NCBI RefSeq assembly: GCF_003815655.1
Contig: NZ_CP033917.1
Span: forward strand, 4,746,760-4,810,759
Direction: 5' to 3'
Origin: Chryseobacterium sp. G0201
GTDB taxonomy: Bacteria; Bacteroidota; Bacteroidia; Flavobacteriales; Weeksellaceae
DNA length: 64,000 nucleotides
Shown piece after piece: positions 34,700 through 42,637 of the stretch. Every line of letters begins with the position of its first letter. Within the stretch, counting starts at the first letter, position 1. A program made the translations under genes and the position numbers. The notes below the pieces were generated by a model, which ran no database searches, was not told the origin of the DNA, and worked only from the letters and a program-made list of their open reading frames with translations.

Positions 34700-35593
34700 T
34701 TAAATCAAATTTTTAAATGCATTTTCTATATTTGGATAAGAAAATTCAAATCCGGTTTTGATTAATTTTTCAGGATAAACGTTTCTGCTTTTTAATAATA
34801 ATTCGGTTTCTGTTTTTAAAAAAATTGAAGCGATTTCCAACTGCCAAACCAGCGCATTTAATCCAAATGGAATTTTCATTTCTTTTCTTAATTTCATCAT
34901 AAATTCTTCGTTAGACAAAGGATTTGGAGCAGTTACGTTGATTACTCCAGACATATTTTCGTTATCAATAATATGTTGGATCGCTTTGCAAAAATCATCA
35001 ATGTGAATCCAGCTTACATTTTGCTTTCCTCGTCCTTGTTTTCCTCCCAACCCTAATTTTGTGATCAATTTTAATTTCGGAAAAGCACCACCATTGTTAC
35101 CCAAAACTATTGAAGTTCTTAAAGCAACTTTTCGTACATTTTCATTTTTAACAGTAAAAAATTCTTTTTCCCAGCTTTTGCAAATATTCATAGAAAAATC
35201 ATCGCCAATAATTCCATTTTCTTCTGTATTTAATTGTGTCTCTGAGTGAGTGTAAATTGTCGCTGAACTTGCATTCAGCCAAACTTTAGGTTTATTGATA
35301 CATTGATCAACAGCTTGTTGAAGCACTTTTGTACTGTTGATCCTTGAAGAATAAATTTCCTGCTTGTTTTTCTCTGTGTATCGACAATCGACAGATTTTC
35401 CTGTGAGATTGATTACAACATCGGAATTTTCAACCCAATTTTTCCATTCGCCTAAAGTTTTGGCATCCCAATGAATTTCGTTTTTACGTTTCGGATTTCG
35501 AGTTAAAATATAAACTTCATTTTCTTTTTCTGTAAAATATTTTTCAAGATTTTTTCCGAGAAAACCGGTTCCGGCAGCGATGATTATTTTCAT
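34700..35593 (-). CDS. TIGR01777-type NAD-dependent epimerase (YfcH-like)
   Basis: A 297-residue atypical SDR. The nucleotide site is IIAAGTGFLGKNLEKYF (3-19), where the usual GGTG is AGTG. VVINLTGKSVDCRYTEKNK (about 59-77) is the hallmark of this family. ALRTSIVLGNNGGAFPKL and the C-terminal DUF1731-like tail (YPEKLIKTGFEFSYPNIENA) also fit. The biochemical role of the family is unknown. It follows the SRPBCC gene by 104 bases, which hold a dispersed repeat, and is probably the last gene of the GbsR-linked cluster. Confidence 0.88.
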   Translation of the reverse strand: MKIIIAAGTGFLGKNLEKYFTEKENEVYILTRNPKRKNEIHWDAKTLGEWKNWVENSDVVINLTGKSVDCRYTEKNKQEIYSSRINSTKVLQQAVDQCINKPKVWLNASSATIYTHSETQLNTEENGIIGDDFSMNICKSWEKEFFTVKNENVRKVALRTSIVLGNNGGAFPKLKLITKLGLGGKQGRGKQNVSWIHIDDFCKAIQHIIDNENMSGVINVTAPNPLSNEEFMMKLRKEMKIPFGLNALVWQLEIASIFLKTETELLLKSRNVYPEKLIKTGFEFSYPNIENAFKNLI

Positions 35594-35640
35594 TTTGGTT
35601 TTTTAATTGTTAGTTGTAATTCGTTAGTTTTGAATGTTTA

Positions 35641-35673
35641 GATCCTTCGACTGCTTCGCGCTCAGGATGACAA
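35641..35673. repeat. Partial copy of the TTCGACT...GGATGACAA dispersed repeat
   Basis: GATCCTTCGACTGCTTCGCG followed by CTCAGGATGACAA resembles one arm of the palindromic repeats at 42638-42722, 50554-50623 and 58232-58364. It sits in the gap between two genes of the GbsR cluster. Confidence 0.6.
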
Positions 35674-35697
35674 CGCTAATATTGACTTTTTTATGCT

Positions 35698-36153
35698 TTA
35701 ATTATTATTTTCTGCGGTGACTTTTATAAGTTTATTTCTTTCTAAAAGAAAATTTTTCATATAATTTTTAAGAAAAAAATAATTAAAAAGCTTTCCGATG
35801 ATTCCAAATGGAGATTCGAATTCGAAAATGTCGGTCATTATTGTGTTTTTACCTTCTTGGTTAAAAATATGTTGATGTTTTAAAGACTTAAATGTTCCTT
35901 TTAACATGATATCCGTGAATTGATAAGGTTTTTCCATGCTGACAATCTTTGAAGTGTGCGTTTGATAAATGCCTAAATGTTTTGCCCGCCAAGTCACTGT
36001 TTCACCTTCTTCAATTAATCCTGAAATTCGACCAGCAATCGCTTTTTCACCTGTTTTGAAAGTTGATTTTTGATGTAAATCAATGTCTCTTGCTAAGTCG
36101 AAAACGGTGTGAATATCGGCTTGGATAATTGTTTCTAAATAGATTCTGGACAT
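35698..36153 (-). CDS. SRPBCC (START-like) family protein
   Basis: A 151-residue soluble protein of the polyketide cyclase/START fold. The first strand is IYLETIIQADIHTVFDLARD, and the later GETVTWRAKHLGIYQTHTSK and FTDIMLKGTFKSLKHQHIF match single-domain SRPBCC proteins described as cell-division-inhibitor-like. These bind hydrophobic ligands in a deep cavity. SRPBCC and TIGR01777 genes are often neighbours or fused in bacteria, which supports a joint role, but the ligand is unknown. It follows the DCC-motif gene by 12 bases. Confidence 0.85.
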   Translation of the reverse strand: MSRIYLETIIQADIHTVFDLARDIDLHQKSTFKTGEKAIAGRISGLIEEGETVTWRAKHLGIYQTHTSKIVSMEKPYQFTDIMLKGTFKSLKHQHIFNQEGKNTIMTDIFEFESPFGIIGKLFNYFFLKNYMKNFLLERNKLIKVTAENNN

Positions 36154-36165
36154 TTTTATCTGTTT

Positions 36166-36978
36166 TTAAAAATTTAACCCAATAATTATTGCCAAAGCCG
36201 TCATTCTGAAAAGTGTCCAGGAAATTGTTGGAAGATAATTTAATTTTAAAATTTTACATCTTCTGATATGTTCCAGAAACATAATTAATACAACACTTCC
36301 GAAATAAATAATGCTGAAAGTTGGATTTAAGTTAATGAATAAAGCAGGAATTAAAAGTATTGTTCCAATCATTGAAACGGTCATCATATTACCAAGATAA
36401 TTCCAAAATTTTTCTTTTAAATAAGCTTTTAAAAATAAGGTCTGCCAAGCAATTTGACCTAGACAAACTATAAATTCTCTCAAAAAATTATGTTCTAAAT
36501 TCAATCCTAATTTTGCTGTAAACAAACTCAAAATATAAGCTGAGAAAAATATGACGAAAGTAATGTATACGATTCTATATTTCAAATTAAAATCAGGGAT
36601 ACAAGATTGGTCTGTATCATCTTTTTTTGATGGAATAATCTGTTTTCGATTGTAAGAAACAAAAGAATACAGTTTTTTGAAAAACCAATACAGAGGTTGT
36701 ATTCTGGCAATTTTTTCTAATAATGGAAAGGAATTTCCAATGATTAATAATAAACTGTCTAATCCGTAAACCACTTCGTTTTTGTTGTGATCGACTAAAG
36801 CTATTTCGTTTTTTGCACGTTTGAAATCTATCAGACTTTTATTCTTCAATGACAATTCTGTAAAGGCTTCTCTTCCGTTTTCATCAAGCATTCCGCATTT
36901 TGTAAAACCTTTTGAATAGATGTTGCACATCGGACATTCATTGTCGTATATGAGGGTGTGATTTTGTAGCGTTTTCAT
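36166..36978 (-). CDS. DCC-motif (DUF393) thiol oxidoreductase-like membrane protein
   Basis: A 270-residue protein. The N-terminal domain has LIYDNECPMCNIYSKG (about 9-24), a thioredoxin-like Cys-x2-Cys in the DUF393 family context. It is followed by a linker (about 110-130) and about four membrane helices (IVYITFVIFFSAYILSLF onward, 132-270). The fusion of a cytosolic DCC head to a membrane domain is less usual than the single-domain form. The family is thought to be a thiol-disulfide oxidoreductase, with little direct evidence. It is cotranscribed with its neighbours (gaps of 5 and 12 bases). Confidence 0.8.
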   Translation of the reverse strand: MKTLQNHTLIYDNECPMCNIYSKGFTKCGMLDENGREAFTELSLKNKSLIDFKRAKNEIALVDHNKNEVVYGLDSLLLIIGNSFPLLEKIARIQPLYWFFKKLYSFVSYNRKQIIPSKKDDTDQSCIPDFNLKYRIVYITFVIFFSAYILSLFTAKLGLNLEHNFLREFIVCLGQIAWQTLFLKAYLKEKFWNYLGNMMTVSMIGTILLIPALFINLNPTFSIIYFGSVVLIMFLEHIRRCKILKLNYLPTISWTLFRMTALAIIIGLNF

Positions 36979-36983
36979 TTGTG

Positions 36984-37352
36984 TTATTTTTGATATTTAT
37001 ATAATTTGTAATTGTCGTAGACATATAGAATAGCTAAGAAAGGGCTGTATAAAAGAGATACAATTAAAATAGTTCCAAAAAAATTGGTGACTTCATGATT
37101 ATTCTTAAACATAAACATTATTAAGAATGAAATCCAGACAGGCATTATAAAAAGTCCATAAATGATGTAGCTTATAGATTTTTTTCTCTTTTGAAAAATT
37201 TTGACTAAAAAACTAATTAATTGAGGAATTCCTACTATAAAATAAAATGGCATTATTCCCCAACCTACTGCTATTCCTACAAATATTGAAAGTAATCCCC
37301 CGACAAGAAAATAAACCTGAATGTAGAAATCATTTTTAATGAAAGTTTTCAT
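36984..37352 (-). CDS. Small membrane protein of the GbsR-linked operon
   Basis: A 122-residue protein with four predicted membrane helices (about 10-30, 31-48, 60-80 and 92-113) and a short basic C terminus (YDNYKLYKYQK). It shares its overall layout and the start MKTFIKNDFYIQ with the upstream 139-residue protein (MKTILTYDSKIQ). It lies five bases before the DCC gene. Function unknown. Confidence 0.75.
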   Translation of the reverse strand: MKTFIKNDFYIQVYFLVGGLLSIFVGIAVGWGIMPFYFIVGIPQLISFLVKIFQKRKKSISYIIYGLFIMPVWISFLIMFMFKNNHEVTNFFGTILIVSLLYSPFLAILYVYDNYKLYKYQK

Positions 37353-37363
37353 GGTTATTGACT

Positions 37364-37783
37364 TTAATGGTTTATATTTTCATTGATCACTTCCTCATTA
37401 TTATTAGCATCAAAAAAACTAATACATAAGGATTGTAAAATAAGAATAGGAGAAAGAATGAGCCAGGTGAAAACCAATATTTCAAAAATATCTTTCAAAC
37501 TTTTTACATAAAATACACAAGCAAGTATCCATATAAAAACGCCTATAACTACGTATGTTGAAAGAAACATATAAACCTTTCTAGAATCTGTCCTTATATA
37601 TTTTTTATTGAAAAACTTAATAATGTTTAAAGTATACTGTACAATTGCAATAAGAAAAAATTCAATGATTATTGCAAAAGCAAGAAATTCTTTCTCTGTC
37701 AATATGGCGATAAAAAGCGTTAATACAAATAATAAGATTACTCCTTGTTGGATTTTTGAATCGTATGTTAAAATAGTTTTCAT
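37364..37783 (-). CDS. Small membrane protein of the GbsR-linked operon
   Basis: A 139-residue protein with four hydrophobic segments (VILLFVLTLFIAILT, FAIIIEFFLIAIVQYTL, VYMFLSTYVVIGVFIWILA and a last one near 105-125), ending in an Asn/Glu-rich tail. It is probably a distant paralogue of the following gene, judged by the shared layout and N terminus. The gap to the preceding gene is 78 bases, the largest inside this part of the operon. Function unknown. Confidence 0.75.
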   Translation of the reverse strand: MKTILTYDSKIQQGVILLFVLTLFIAILTEKEFLAFAIIIEFFLIAIVQYTLNIIKFFNKKYIRTDSRKVYMFLSTYVVIGVFIWILACVFYVKSLKDIFEILVFTWLILSPILILQSLCISFFDANNNEEVINENINH

Positions 37784-37861
37784 GGCTATGAATTTTAAAG
37801 GTTTAAAAAATCGCCTCGTGTTCGTTTATTCTGAAATTTGAAAGTGAAATACATCCAAATT

Positions 37862-38263
37862 TTAAAGATCAATGTTTTCATTTTGAATTTGTTTTTCTTT
37901 GTTCATGGCGTGTTTACGACCTTTCAAGAAAAGTAACAGGTTTAAAAGCATCATTACGCCAAGATAAATTGAGAATCCACCGATTTTTCGACTTACTGCG
38001 ACTACCAATCTTTCAACCGTTTCTATTTGGAAAAACTCAATGATACATAAAGCAAAACCAATATTTAAAAGGTAAAAACCAATTTTAAACAGTGAATTTG
38101 TTGCCATTGCTATGTCTTCTTTCTGGTGAAAAATATCAATCATAAATGTCTTTGAATTTTTGAACAGAAATTGAGAAACCAAAACTGTAAGAGCGATTAC
38201 AATTGGTAAGTAGATCATGTACGCTTGGAAATTGTACGTTTGGGTAAGGATAGTTGCAGTCAT
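37862..38263 (-). CDS. Four-helix membrane protein, paralogue of the next gene
   Basis: A 133-residue protein with four hydrophobic segments. Its second half (FKIGFYLLNIGFALCI, then VSRKIGGFSIYLGVMMLLNL) lines up with the 114-residue product of 38271-38615 (LLGSYYLVNLGYIAIS, then FRRIGYIILILCFLHFTNIL). The two are therefore paralogues, with a conserved R-[RK]-IG element between helices 3 and 4. It follows that gene by seven bases. Function unknown. Confidence 0.75.
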   Translation of the reverse strand: MTATILTQTYNFQAYMIYLPIVIALTVLVSQFLFKNSKTFMIDIFHQKEDIAMATNSLFKIGFYLLNIGFALCIIEFFQIETVERLVVAVSRKIGGFSIYLGVMMLLNLLLFLKGRKHAMNKEKQIQNENIDL

Positions 38264-38270
38264 GATAATT

Positions 38271-38615
38271 TTATTTTATTGTTAATTTTTTTCTTAAAAT
38301 GTAAAGCATAAGAATATTCGTAAAATGTAAAAAACAAAGAATCAAAATGATGTATCCAATACGCCTAAAAACAGTTGCTAAAACTTCTTCCATGCTTGTT
38401 ATTTTGCCCCAAGAACTCAAGCTGATAGCGATATAGCCGAGATTGACCAAATAATAACTCCCTAAAAGTATTCTGTTGACCGTCAAACAAAAATCTTTGT
38501 CTTTGATCAGATATTCCAAATACACTTTTCCGGAATTAAAACATCTTCTGCCCACATCGATCGTGATGTACGAACTGATAGAAAGAAAAAGCATGTATGA
38601 AATTATATTGAACAT
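38271..38615 (-). CDS. Four-helix membrane protein, first gene of the GbsR-linked operon
   Basis: A 114-residue protein with four hydrophobic segments, ending in LRKKLTIK. It begins the run of small membrane genes and its start codon is only 15 bases from a palindrome (38631-38650). A near-identical palindrome covers the regulator's own promoter, so this gene is the best candidate for a GbsR target. It is paralogous to the following gene. No characterised homologue is recognised. Confidence 0.75.
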   Translation of the reverse strand: MFNIISYMLFLSISSYITIDVGRRCFNSGKVYLEYLIKDKDFCLTVNRILLGSYYLVNLGYIAISLSSWGKITSMEEVLATVFRRIGYIILILCFLHFTNILMLYILRKKLTIK

Positions 38616-38630
38616 TTTATAAATATTATA

Positions 38631-38650
38631 GTTTCAATAATTTTTGAAAG
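38631..38650. promoter_or_regulatory. Candidate GbsR operator A (membrane operon)
   Basis: GTTTCAATAATTTTTGAAAG is an inverted repeat with arms TTTCAA and TTGAAA, and it is followed by AAGTT-type flanks like those of the site at 39238-39257. It lies 15 bases upstream of the first membrane gene. Shared sequence at two places around one regulator gene is the basis for the call. Confidence 0.6.
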
Positions 38651-38662
38651 TTCATTTAAAAT

Positions 38663-38687
38663 AAAAAAGGATTTTGAAGTCCTTTCT
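38663..38687 (-). terminator. Terminator directly after the GbsR gene
   Basis: On the minus strand AAAGGA pairs with TCCTTT around an eight-base loop and is followed by a T-run. The stem begins at the TAG stop of the regulator gene, so it separates the regulator from the membrane operon. Confidence 0.7.
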
Positions 38688-39189
38688 ATTTTAATAAGTT
38701 GGTAATCTTTCCGACCAGCCAGTGATCATCACTTTTGATTGCGAGATCCATAATATTGTTGATTTTCCCTGTTACAGAGCTGAAATCATCCATTAATTTG
38801 ATAAATTCTTTGGCTCCTTCAGAATCTTTGTCTTCAATATTTTTAAGTTCTTCTAAAAAGGAAATTACAGGCTCGATTTCTCTTTTTCTGCGTTCTTTTG
38901 TAATCTGTTTGAATAAATACCAAACATCTTTTTCAGCTACAAAGTATTCTTTTCTCTCACCTTTTACGAATTCTTTTTTCACAATTCCCCAATCCATCAA
39001 AGCTCGAAGATTCATATTCGCATTTCCTCTTGAAATTTCAAGTTGCTCCATCACCTCATCCGTAGAAAGTGCTTTACCACTTGCTAAAAGTAAAGCGTGA
39101 ACCTGCGCCATCGTACGGTTGATTCCCCAATTCGTTGCGAATGTTCCCCAAGTCTGAATGTATTTTTCTTTAGCTTCTGAAAGTTGCAT
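38686..39189 (-). CDS. GbsR/MarR family transcriptional regulator
   Basis: A 167-residue winged-helix regulator of the GbsR type. The helix-turn-helix lies in LSTDEVMEQLEISRGNANMN (about 38-57), followed by LRALMDWGIVKKEFVKGERK, the wing. The C-terminal half is helical, for dimerisation. The family name comes from the choline-sensing repressor of Bacillus, but flavobacterial members sit by other genes. A well-formed promoter (39215-39244) overlaps a palindrome (39238-39257) that recurs before the downstream membrane operon, so autoregulation plus control of that operon is inferred. Confidence 0.9.
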   Translation of the reverse strand: MQLSEAKEKYIQTWGTFATNWGINRTMAQVHALLLASGKALSTDEVMEQLEISRGNANMNLRALMDWGIVKKEFVKGERKEYFVAEKDVWYLFKQITKERRKREIEPVISFLEELKNIEDKDSEGAKEFIKLMDDFSSVTGKINNIMDLAIKSDDHWLVGKITNLLK

Positions 39190-39214
39190 TTTGTTTTACT
39201 TTTAATTTCTATTA

Positions 39215-39244
39215 CAAATGTAATAATAATTTTCGAACTTTCAA
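39215..39244 (-). promoter_or_regulatory. Promoter of the GbsR gene
   Basis: TACATTTG (complement of 39215-39222) and TTG (complement of 39242-39244) are spaced by 19 bases, the ideal flavobacterial spacing. The leader would be about 20 bases. The -33 element lies inside the palindrome at 39238-39257. Confidence 0.6.
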
Positions 39245-39257
39245 TAATATTTGAAAG
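39238..39257. promoter_or_regulatory. Candidate GbsR operator B (autoregulatory)
   Basis: CTTTCAATAATATTTGAAAG is an inverted repeat with seven-base arms, CTTTCAA and TTGAAAG, and six central bases. It covers the -33 element of the regulator's promoter, the expected place for a repressor. Site A at 38631-38650 matches it at 18 of 20 positions. Confidence 0.65.
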
Positions 39258-39287
39258 TTTATTTTAAAATTTTAGCTCCTACTTAAC

Positions 39288-39325
39288 CAAAAAAGATCTT
39301 TGTGTAATTTTTGCACAAAGATCTT
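39288..39325 (-). terminator. Terminator of the sigma/anti-sigma operon
   Basis: A perfect 12-base stem (39293-39304 with 39314-39325) around a nine-base loop, followed on the minus strand by a T-run. It lies 112 bases after the stop of the anti-sigma-like gene. Confidence 0.85.
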
Positions 39326-39436
39326 CAATATATCAAGTATTAATTTTTCATTTTAGGCTCAATTTTAGTTTTAATTCCTTCATTCCGGAACTTAGATATA
39401 TTATTGCTTGATAGGAATATATATGATTTTAAAAAA

Positions 39437-40537
39437 TTACGGTTTCTCTTTCTTTTCTAAAGATTTTTTTTCAATTAGCTTTTTTCTCTTTAAAATATCT
39501 TTAGTTTCTACTACAATAGCTCCGTTTATAGCTTTACTTCCATAGATTGCGGTTGCTTTTTCACCTTTCAGAACAGTCATTGTATCAATCATATCAGGAT
39601 TTAAGCTTTTGAATTTTGCAACATCAAAAACAGCTCCGTTGATGATGTATAAAGGATTTGAATCTTCTTTGACCGAACTTACTCCTCGGATAACAATCGC
39701 ATTATTGGAATCAATTTTCCCTGATGCCATATTAATCGTCAACCCTGAAACAGAGCCCTGAAGAGAGTTTACAGCATATTTATTTCCCACCTTTTCTGCC
39801 ATCATTGGCACTGATGCAACATTTCGCTTTATATTCGACTTGTTATACCCTATAACTTCAGGATCAACTCCATTATCAGGTGTGATAGATTCGGCATCGG
39901 ATGCTTCGAGTAAAGAATTTAATGAAGATTTACTCGGTTTATTTTCAATTTCAACAGAAGAAACTGACTGTGAAGCATATGCAATATCTTTTTTTGCTTT
40001 TTTCATTCCTAAACCAGTTACAACAACTTCTTCAATATTACTCTGTTTTAATGTGTCGGTTTTATACGGAGCAATAGGTGGAGATGCTTGAATACTTTGT
40101 GGTATATCATTATAAACAGGAGATGGAGAAGAAATATATACTGAATTAACAGCATAATCCTGAAGTTTCGTAACAGGATTCTGAGTTGAAATTTCTTTCT
40201 CAATATTTGATTTTACAATCTCATCTATCTTCTGAATTTTTTCAGATGAAGCAATTGTACTTTTAGGAATTTCAGTATTTTTTGCAATAACTGGTTTTGC
40301 GGGTTCAGCTATACTTCCTTTTTTATTCAAAAAATAAAATCCTCCTACACCGATCAGTAAACTCGCTGCAATTCCGTAAGGAAGCCAAATTGGAAGAATT
40401 CTTTTTTTCGCTTCTTTTTTATCTAATTTCTCTTCAACTTTAGCCCAAACTTTATCAAAACCAGGAAAAGTCGCAGGTTCATCTAAATCTTTAGAAGCCT
40501 CATTGAATTTTTTATCGATATCGTGATTATTTTCCAT
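39437..40537 (-). CDS. Membrane protein with TonB-receptor plug-like domain, putative anti-sigma partner
   Basis: A 366-residue single-pass protein. The cytoplasmic N-terminal part (1-45) contains PATFPGFDKVWAKVEEKLDKKEAK, followed by one membrane helix (about 49-67, WLPYGIAASLLIGVGGFYFL). A long linker holds VVVTGLGMKKAKKDIAYASQ (about 170-190). The C terminus (about 240-350) reads as a TonB-dependent receptor plug: LQGSVSGLTINMASGKID, IVIRGVSS, PLYIINGAVFD and AIYGSKAINGAIVVETK. There is no beta-barrel. It follows the ECF sigma gene by 12 bases, so an anti-sigma role is inferred. The plug domain may sense a periplasmic protein or mimic a receptor plug. Confidence 0.75.
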   Translation of the reverse strand: MENNHDIDKKFNEASKDLDEPATFPGFDKVWAKVEEKLDKKEAKKRILPIWLPYGIAASLLIGVGGFYFLNKKGSIAEPAKPVIAKNTEIPKSTIASSEKIQKIDEIVKSNIEKEISTQNPVTKLQDYAVNSVYISSPSPVYNDIPQSIQASPPIAPYKTDTLKQSNIEEVVVTGLGMKKAKKDIAYASQSVSSVEIENKPSKSSLNSLLEASDAESITPDNGVDPEVIGYNKSNIKRNVASVPMMAEKVGNKYAVNSLQGSVSGLTINMASGKIDSNNAIVIRGVSSVKEDSNPLYIINGAVFDVAKFKSLNPDMIDTMTVLKGEKATAIYGSKAINGAIVVETKDILKRKKLIEKKSLEKKEKP

Positions 40538-40549
40538 TGTCTTAAAAGT

Positions 40550-41065
40550 TTAAATGTTTTGATTGATCAAAAGTTCCTGTAATTTTTTTCTGGCAAAATT
40601 GAGTTGAGATTTTGATGTTCCTTCACTTATAGAAAGCATCGTCGCAATTTCTTTGTGCGGATAGCCTTCAATCGCAAAAAGATTAAAAATCGCACGGCAA
40701 CCTTCAGGAAGGAAGTTCAATAAACTCAAAATATCTTTTTCAAAAGAAATAGTATCCGTTGTATCCGAAGATTCGGCGTGACTGTCTTCCAGTTCAATAT
40801 GTAAAGCTTTACTGTTTCTCAATTTCTGCAGACATTCGTTTACAGCAATTTTTCTTGCCCAACCTTCGAAAATATCATGATTTTGCAGTTGATCAATCTT
40901 CGTGAAAATTTTGTAGAACGTATCTGCCAATACTTCTTCAATATCTTCATCATTTTTAAGATAACGTTTGCAGACCGAATATAATTTTCCCGCCATTTTT
41001 TCGTAAACTTTCCGCTGTGCATTGCGGTCGTTCCGTTGACATTCTAACAGTAATTCTCTTTCCAT
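40550..41065 (-). CDS. ECF-type RNA polymerase sigma factor
   Basis: A 171-residue sigma-70 family protein with only regions 2 and 4. Region 2 includes DIEEVLADTFYKIFTKIDQL (about 41-60) and FEGWARKIAVNECLQKLRN. Region 4 includes LPEGCRAIFNLFAIEGYPHK, then EIATMLSISEGTSKSQLNFA, the helix-turn-helix. It would direct polymerase to a small set of promoters. It is the first gene of a two-gene unit with the plug-domain membrane protein, which is the likely membrane regulator. It is not the classic FecI/FecR pair, because the partner lacks a FecR domain. Confidence 0.93.
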   Translation of the reverse strand: MERELLLECQRNDRNAQRKVYEKMAGKLYSVCKRYLKNDEDIEEVLADTFYKIFTKIDQLQNHDIFEGWARKIAVNECLQKLRNSKALHIELEDSHAESSDTTDTISFEKDILSLLNFLPEGCRAIFNLFAIEGYPHKEIATMLSISEGTSKSQLNFARKKLQELLINQNI

Positions 41066-41301
41066 ATTCAGGCTTTATATTAGTATAGATGCAGGAAACT
41101 TCAAAAAGGTTGGAAACATGGTAATTTTTTTTAAAATTAAACTAAAAGACTAAGTTGCGAAAGCTTAAAAAAGCAGTATTAGATAATTATGAGTTATAAT
41201 TTCACCTTTTCATAAAAAACTTTCATTTCAAATTTAACTTTTCCCTTTGTAACATATCTTATAACTTACCGACTATTCATATAAATAATCTTTTTATAGT
41301 A

Positions 41302-42504
41302 ATGAAAAATAACAAAATTGCCTCATTACTTTTTGTTTTGTCTGCAGGAAGTATGATGTTTGCACAGGATGACTTAATCAATAAGTTAAAAAACAACCAA
41401 TCTCAAAATGCTAATTTTAAATTCACGACTTTAAAGGACGTGGGTGCAACTTCAGTGAAAAACCAGGGTTCATCCGGAACTTGCTGGAGTTACTCAGGAA
41501 ACTCTTTCCTTGAATCTGAAATGCAGAGAATGGGTAAAAAACCTGTTGATTTGGCAGAAATTTTTACGGCAAGAAATTCTTATCACGATAAAGCAAAATT
41601 ATACGTTCTAAATAACGGAGCAATCAGCTGGGGAGATGGAGGAGAATTACATGATGTTGTCAATATGTATAAAAAGTACGGAGCTGTACCTCAGGAAGCT
41701 TATACAGGTTTGAAAAATGGACAAACTACCAATAATTTCAAAGAAATGCAGGAAAAATTAAAGCCTGTTTTGGATAGTTTGGTTCAGGCAGCTACAAAAG
41801 GGAAACTTTCTGATAACTGGATGGATTCTGTAGATGCGATCTTGGACGAATATTTAGGAAAAGTTCCCGCTAACTTTATATACGAAGGAAAAAATTATAC
41901 TCCAAAAACTTTTGCTAAAGAAGTTGTAGGTATCAATCCTGAAGATTATGTTGAATTATCTTCTTACAAAGATTATCCTTATTACCAGAAATTTGTAGTT
42001 CCTATTCCTGATAACTGGAGCCATGATTCTGACTGGAATGTTCCAATGAAAGACATAACAACGATCGTTGATAATGCCGTAAGCAAAGGTTATTCTGTAG
42101 GTTGGGCAACTGACGTTTCTGAGCCTTATTTTTCATATAAAAATGGTGTAGCCTATGTTCCAGACATGGATTTAGACCAAATCAATGCTGAAAACAAAGG
42201 AACTTTATTCACTGAGCCTAAAAAAGACAAAACGATCACAGAAGATATGCGTCAAAAAGCGTTGAATAACCTTTCTACAACCGATGATCATGGGATGCAT
42301 ATCGTAGGATTGGCAAAAGATCAATCCGGAAAAGAATATTACATGGTTAAAAACTCTTGGGGTGTAACCAACGATTTTGAAGGATATATTTATGTAACAA
42401 GACCTTATGTGGAGTACAAATCAACGGCGATCTTGGTTCACAAAAATGCGATTCCAAAGAATATTTTAAAGCAATTGAAACCAACTGAAAATATTGGTTT
42501 ATAA
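41302..42504 (+). CDS. Secreted C1 family cysteine peptidase (aminopeptidase C-like)
   Basis: A 400-residue protein with a signal peptide (IASLLFVLSAGSMMFAQ, about 6-22). The papain-fold active site is complete: Gln and Cys in NQGSSGTCWSYSGNSF (about 54-69), His in TDDHGMHIVG (about 328-337), and Asn in MVKNSWG (about 349-355). The long insert between Cys and His and the overall length place it with bleomycin hydrolase/PepC-like enzymes, although those are usually cytoplasmic. It should work in the periplasm or outside. It is divergent from the sigma gene and ends at its own terminator. Confidence 0.9.
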   Translation: MKNNKIASLLFVLSAGSMMFAQDDLINKLKNNQSQNANFKFTTLKDVGATSVKNQGSSGTCWSYSGNSFLESEMQRMGKKPVDLAEIFTARNSYHDKAKLYVLNNGAISWGDGGELHDVVNMYKKYGAVPQEAYTGLKNGQTTNNFKEMQEKLKPVLDSLVQAATKGKLSDNWMDSVDAILDEYLGKVPANFIYEGKNYTPKTFAKEVVGINPEDYVELSSYKDYPYYQKFVVPIPDNWSHDSDWNVPMKDITTIVDNAVSKGYSVGWATDVSEPYFSYKNGVAYVPDMDLDQINAENKGTLFTEPKKDKTITEDMRQKALNNLSTTDDHGMHIVGLAKDQSGKEYYMVKNSWGVTNDFEGYIYVTRPYVEYKSTAILVHKNAIPKNILKQLKPTENIGL

Positions 42505-42558
42505 GAAATCACTGTTGTCATTTATTTGACAATTTTAGATATTTAAATCTGTTAATAG

Positions 42559-42588
42559 ACCGTTCTCATTTTTTGGGAACGGTTTTGT
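42559..42588 (+). terminator. Terminator of the C1 peptidase gene
   Basis: ACCGTTC (42559-42565) pairs with GAACGGT (42577-42583) around an 11-base, T-rich loop, followed by TTTGTTT. It is 54 bases past the stop codon. Confidence 0.8.
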
Positions 42589-42637
42589 TTATAATTGTTT
42601 AAATTCTATAAAATTTCATGCAATATTTATATGTAAA

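Noticed and set aside
40550..41065. Classic FecI/FecR iron-siderophore pair
   Set aside because: The partner protein lacks a FecR domain and no TonB receptor follows, so I describe only a sigma factor with an unusual membrane partner.
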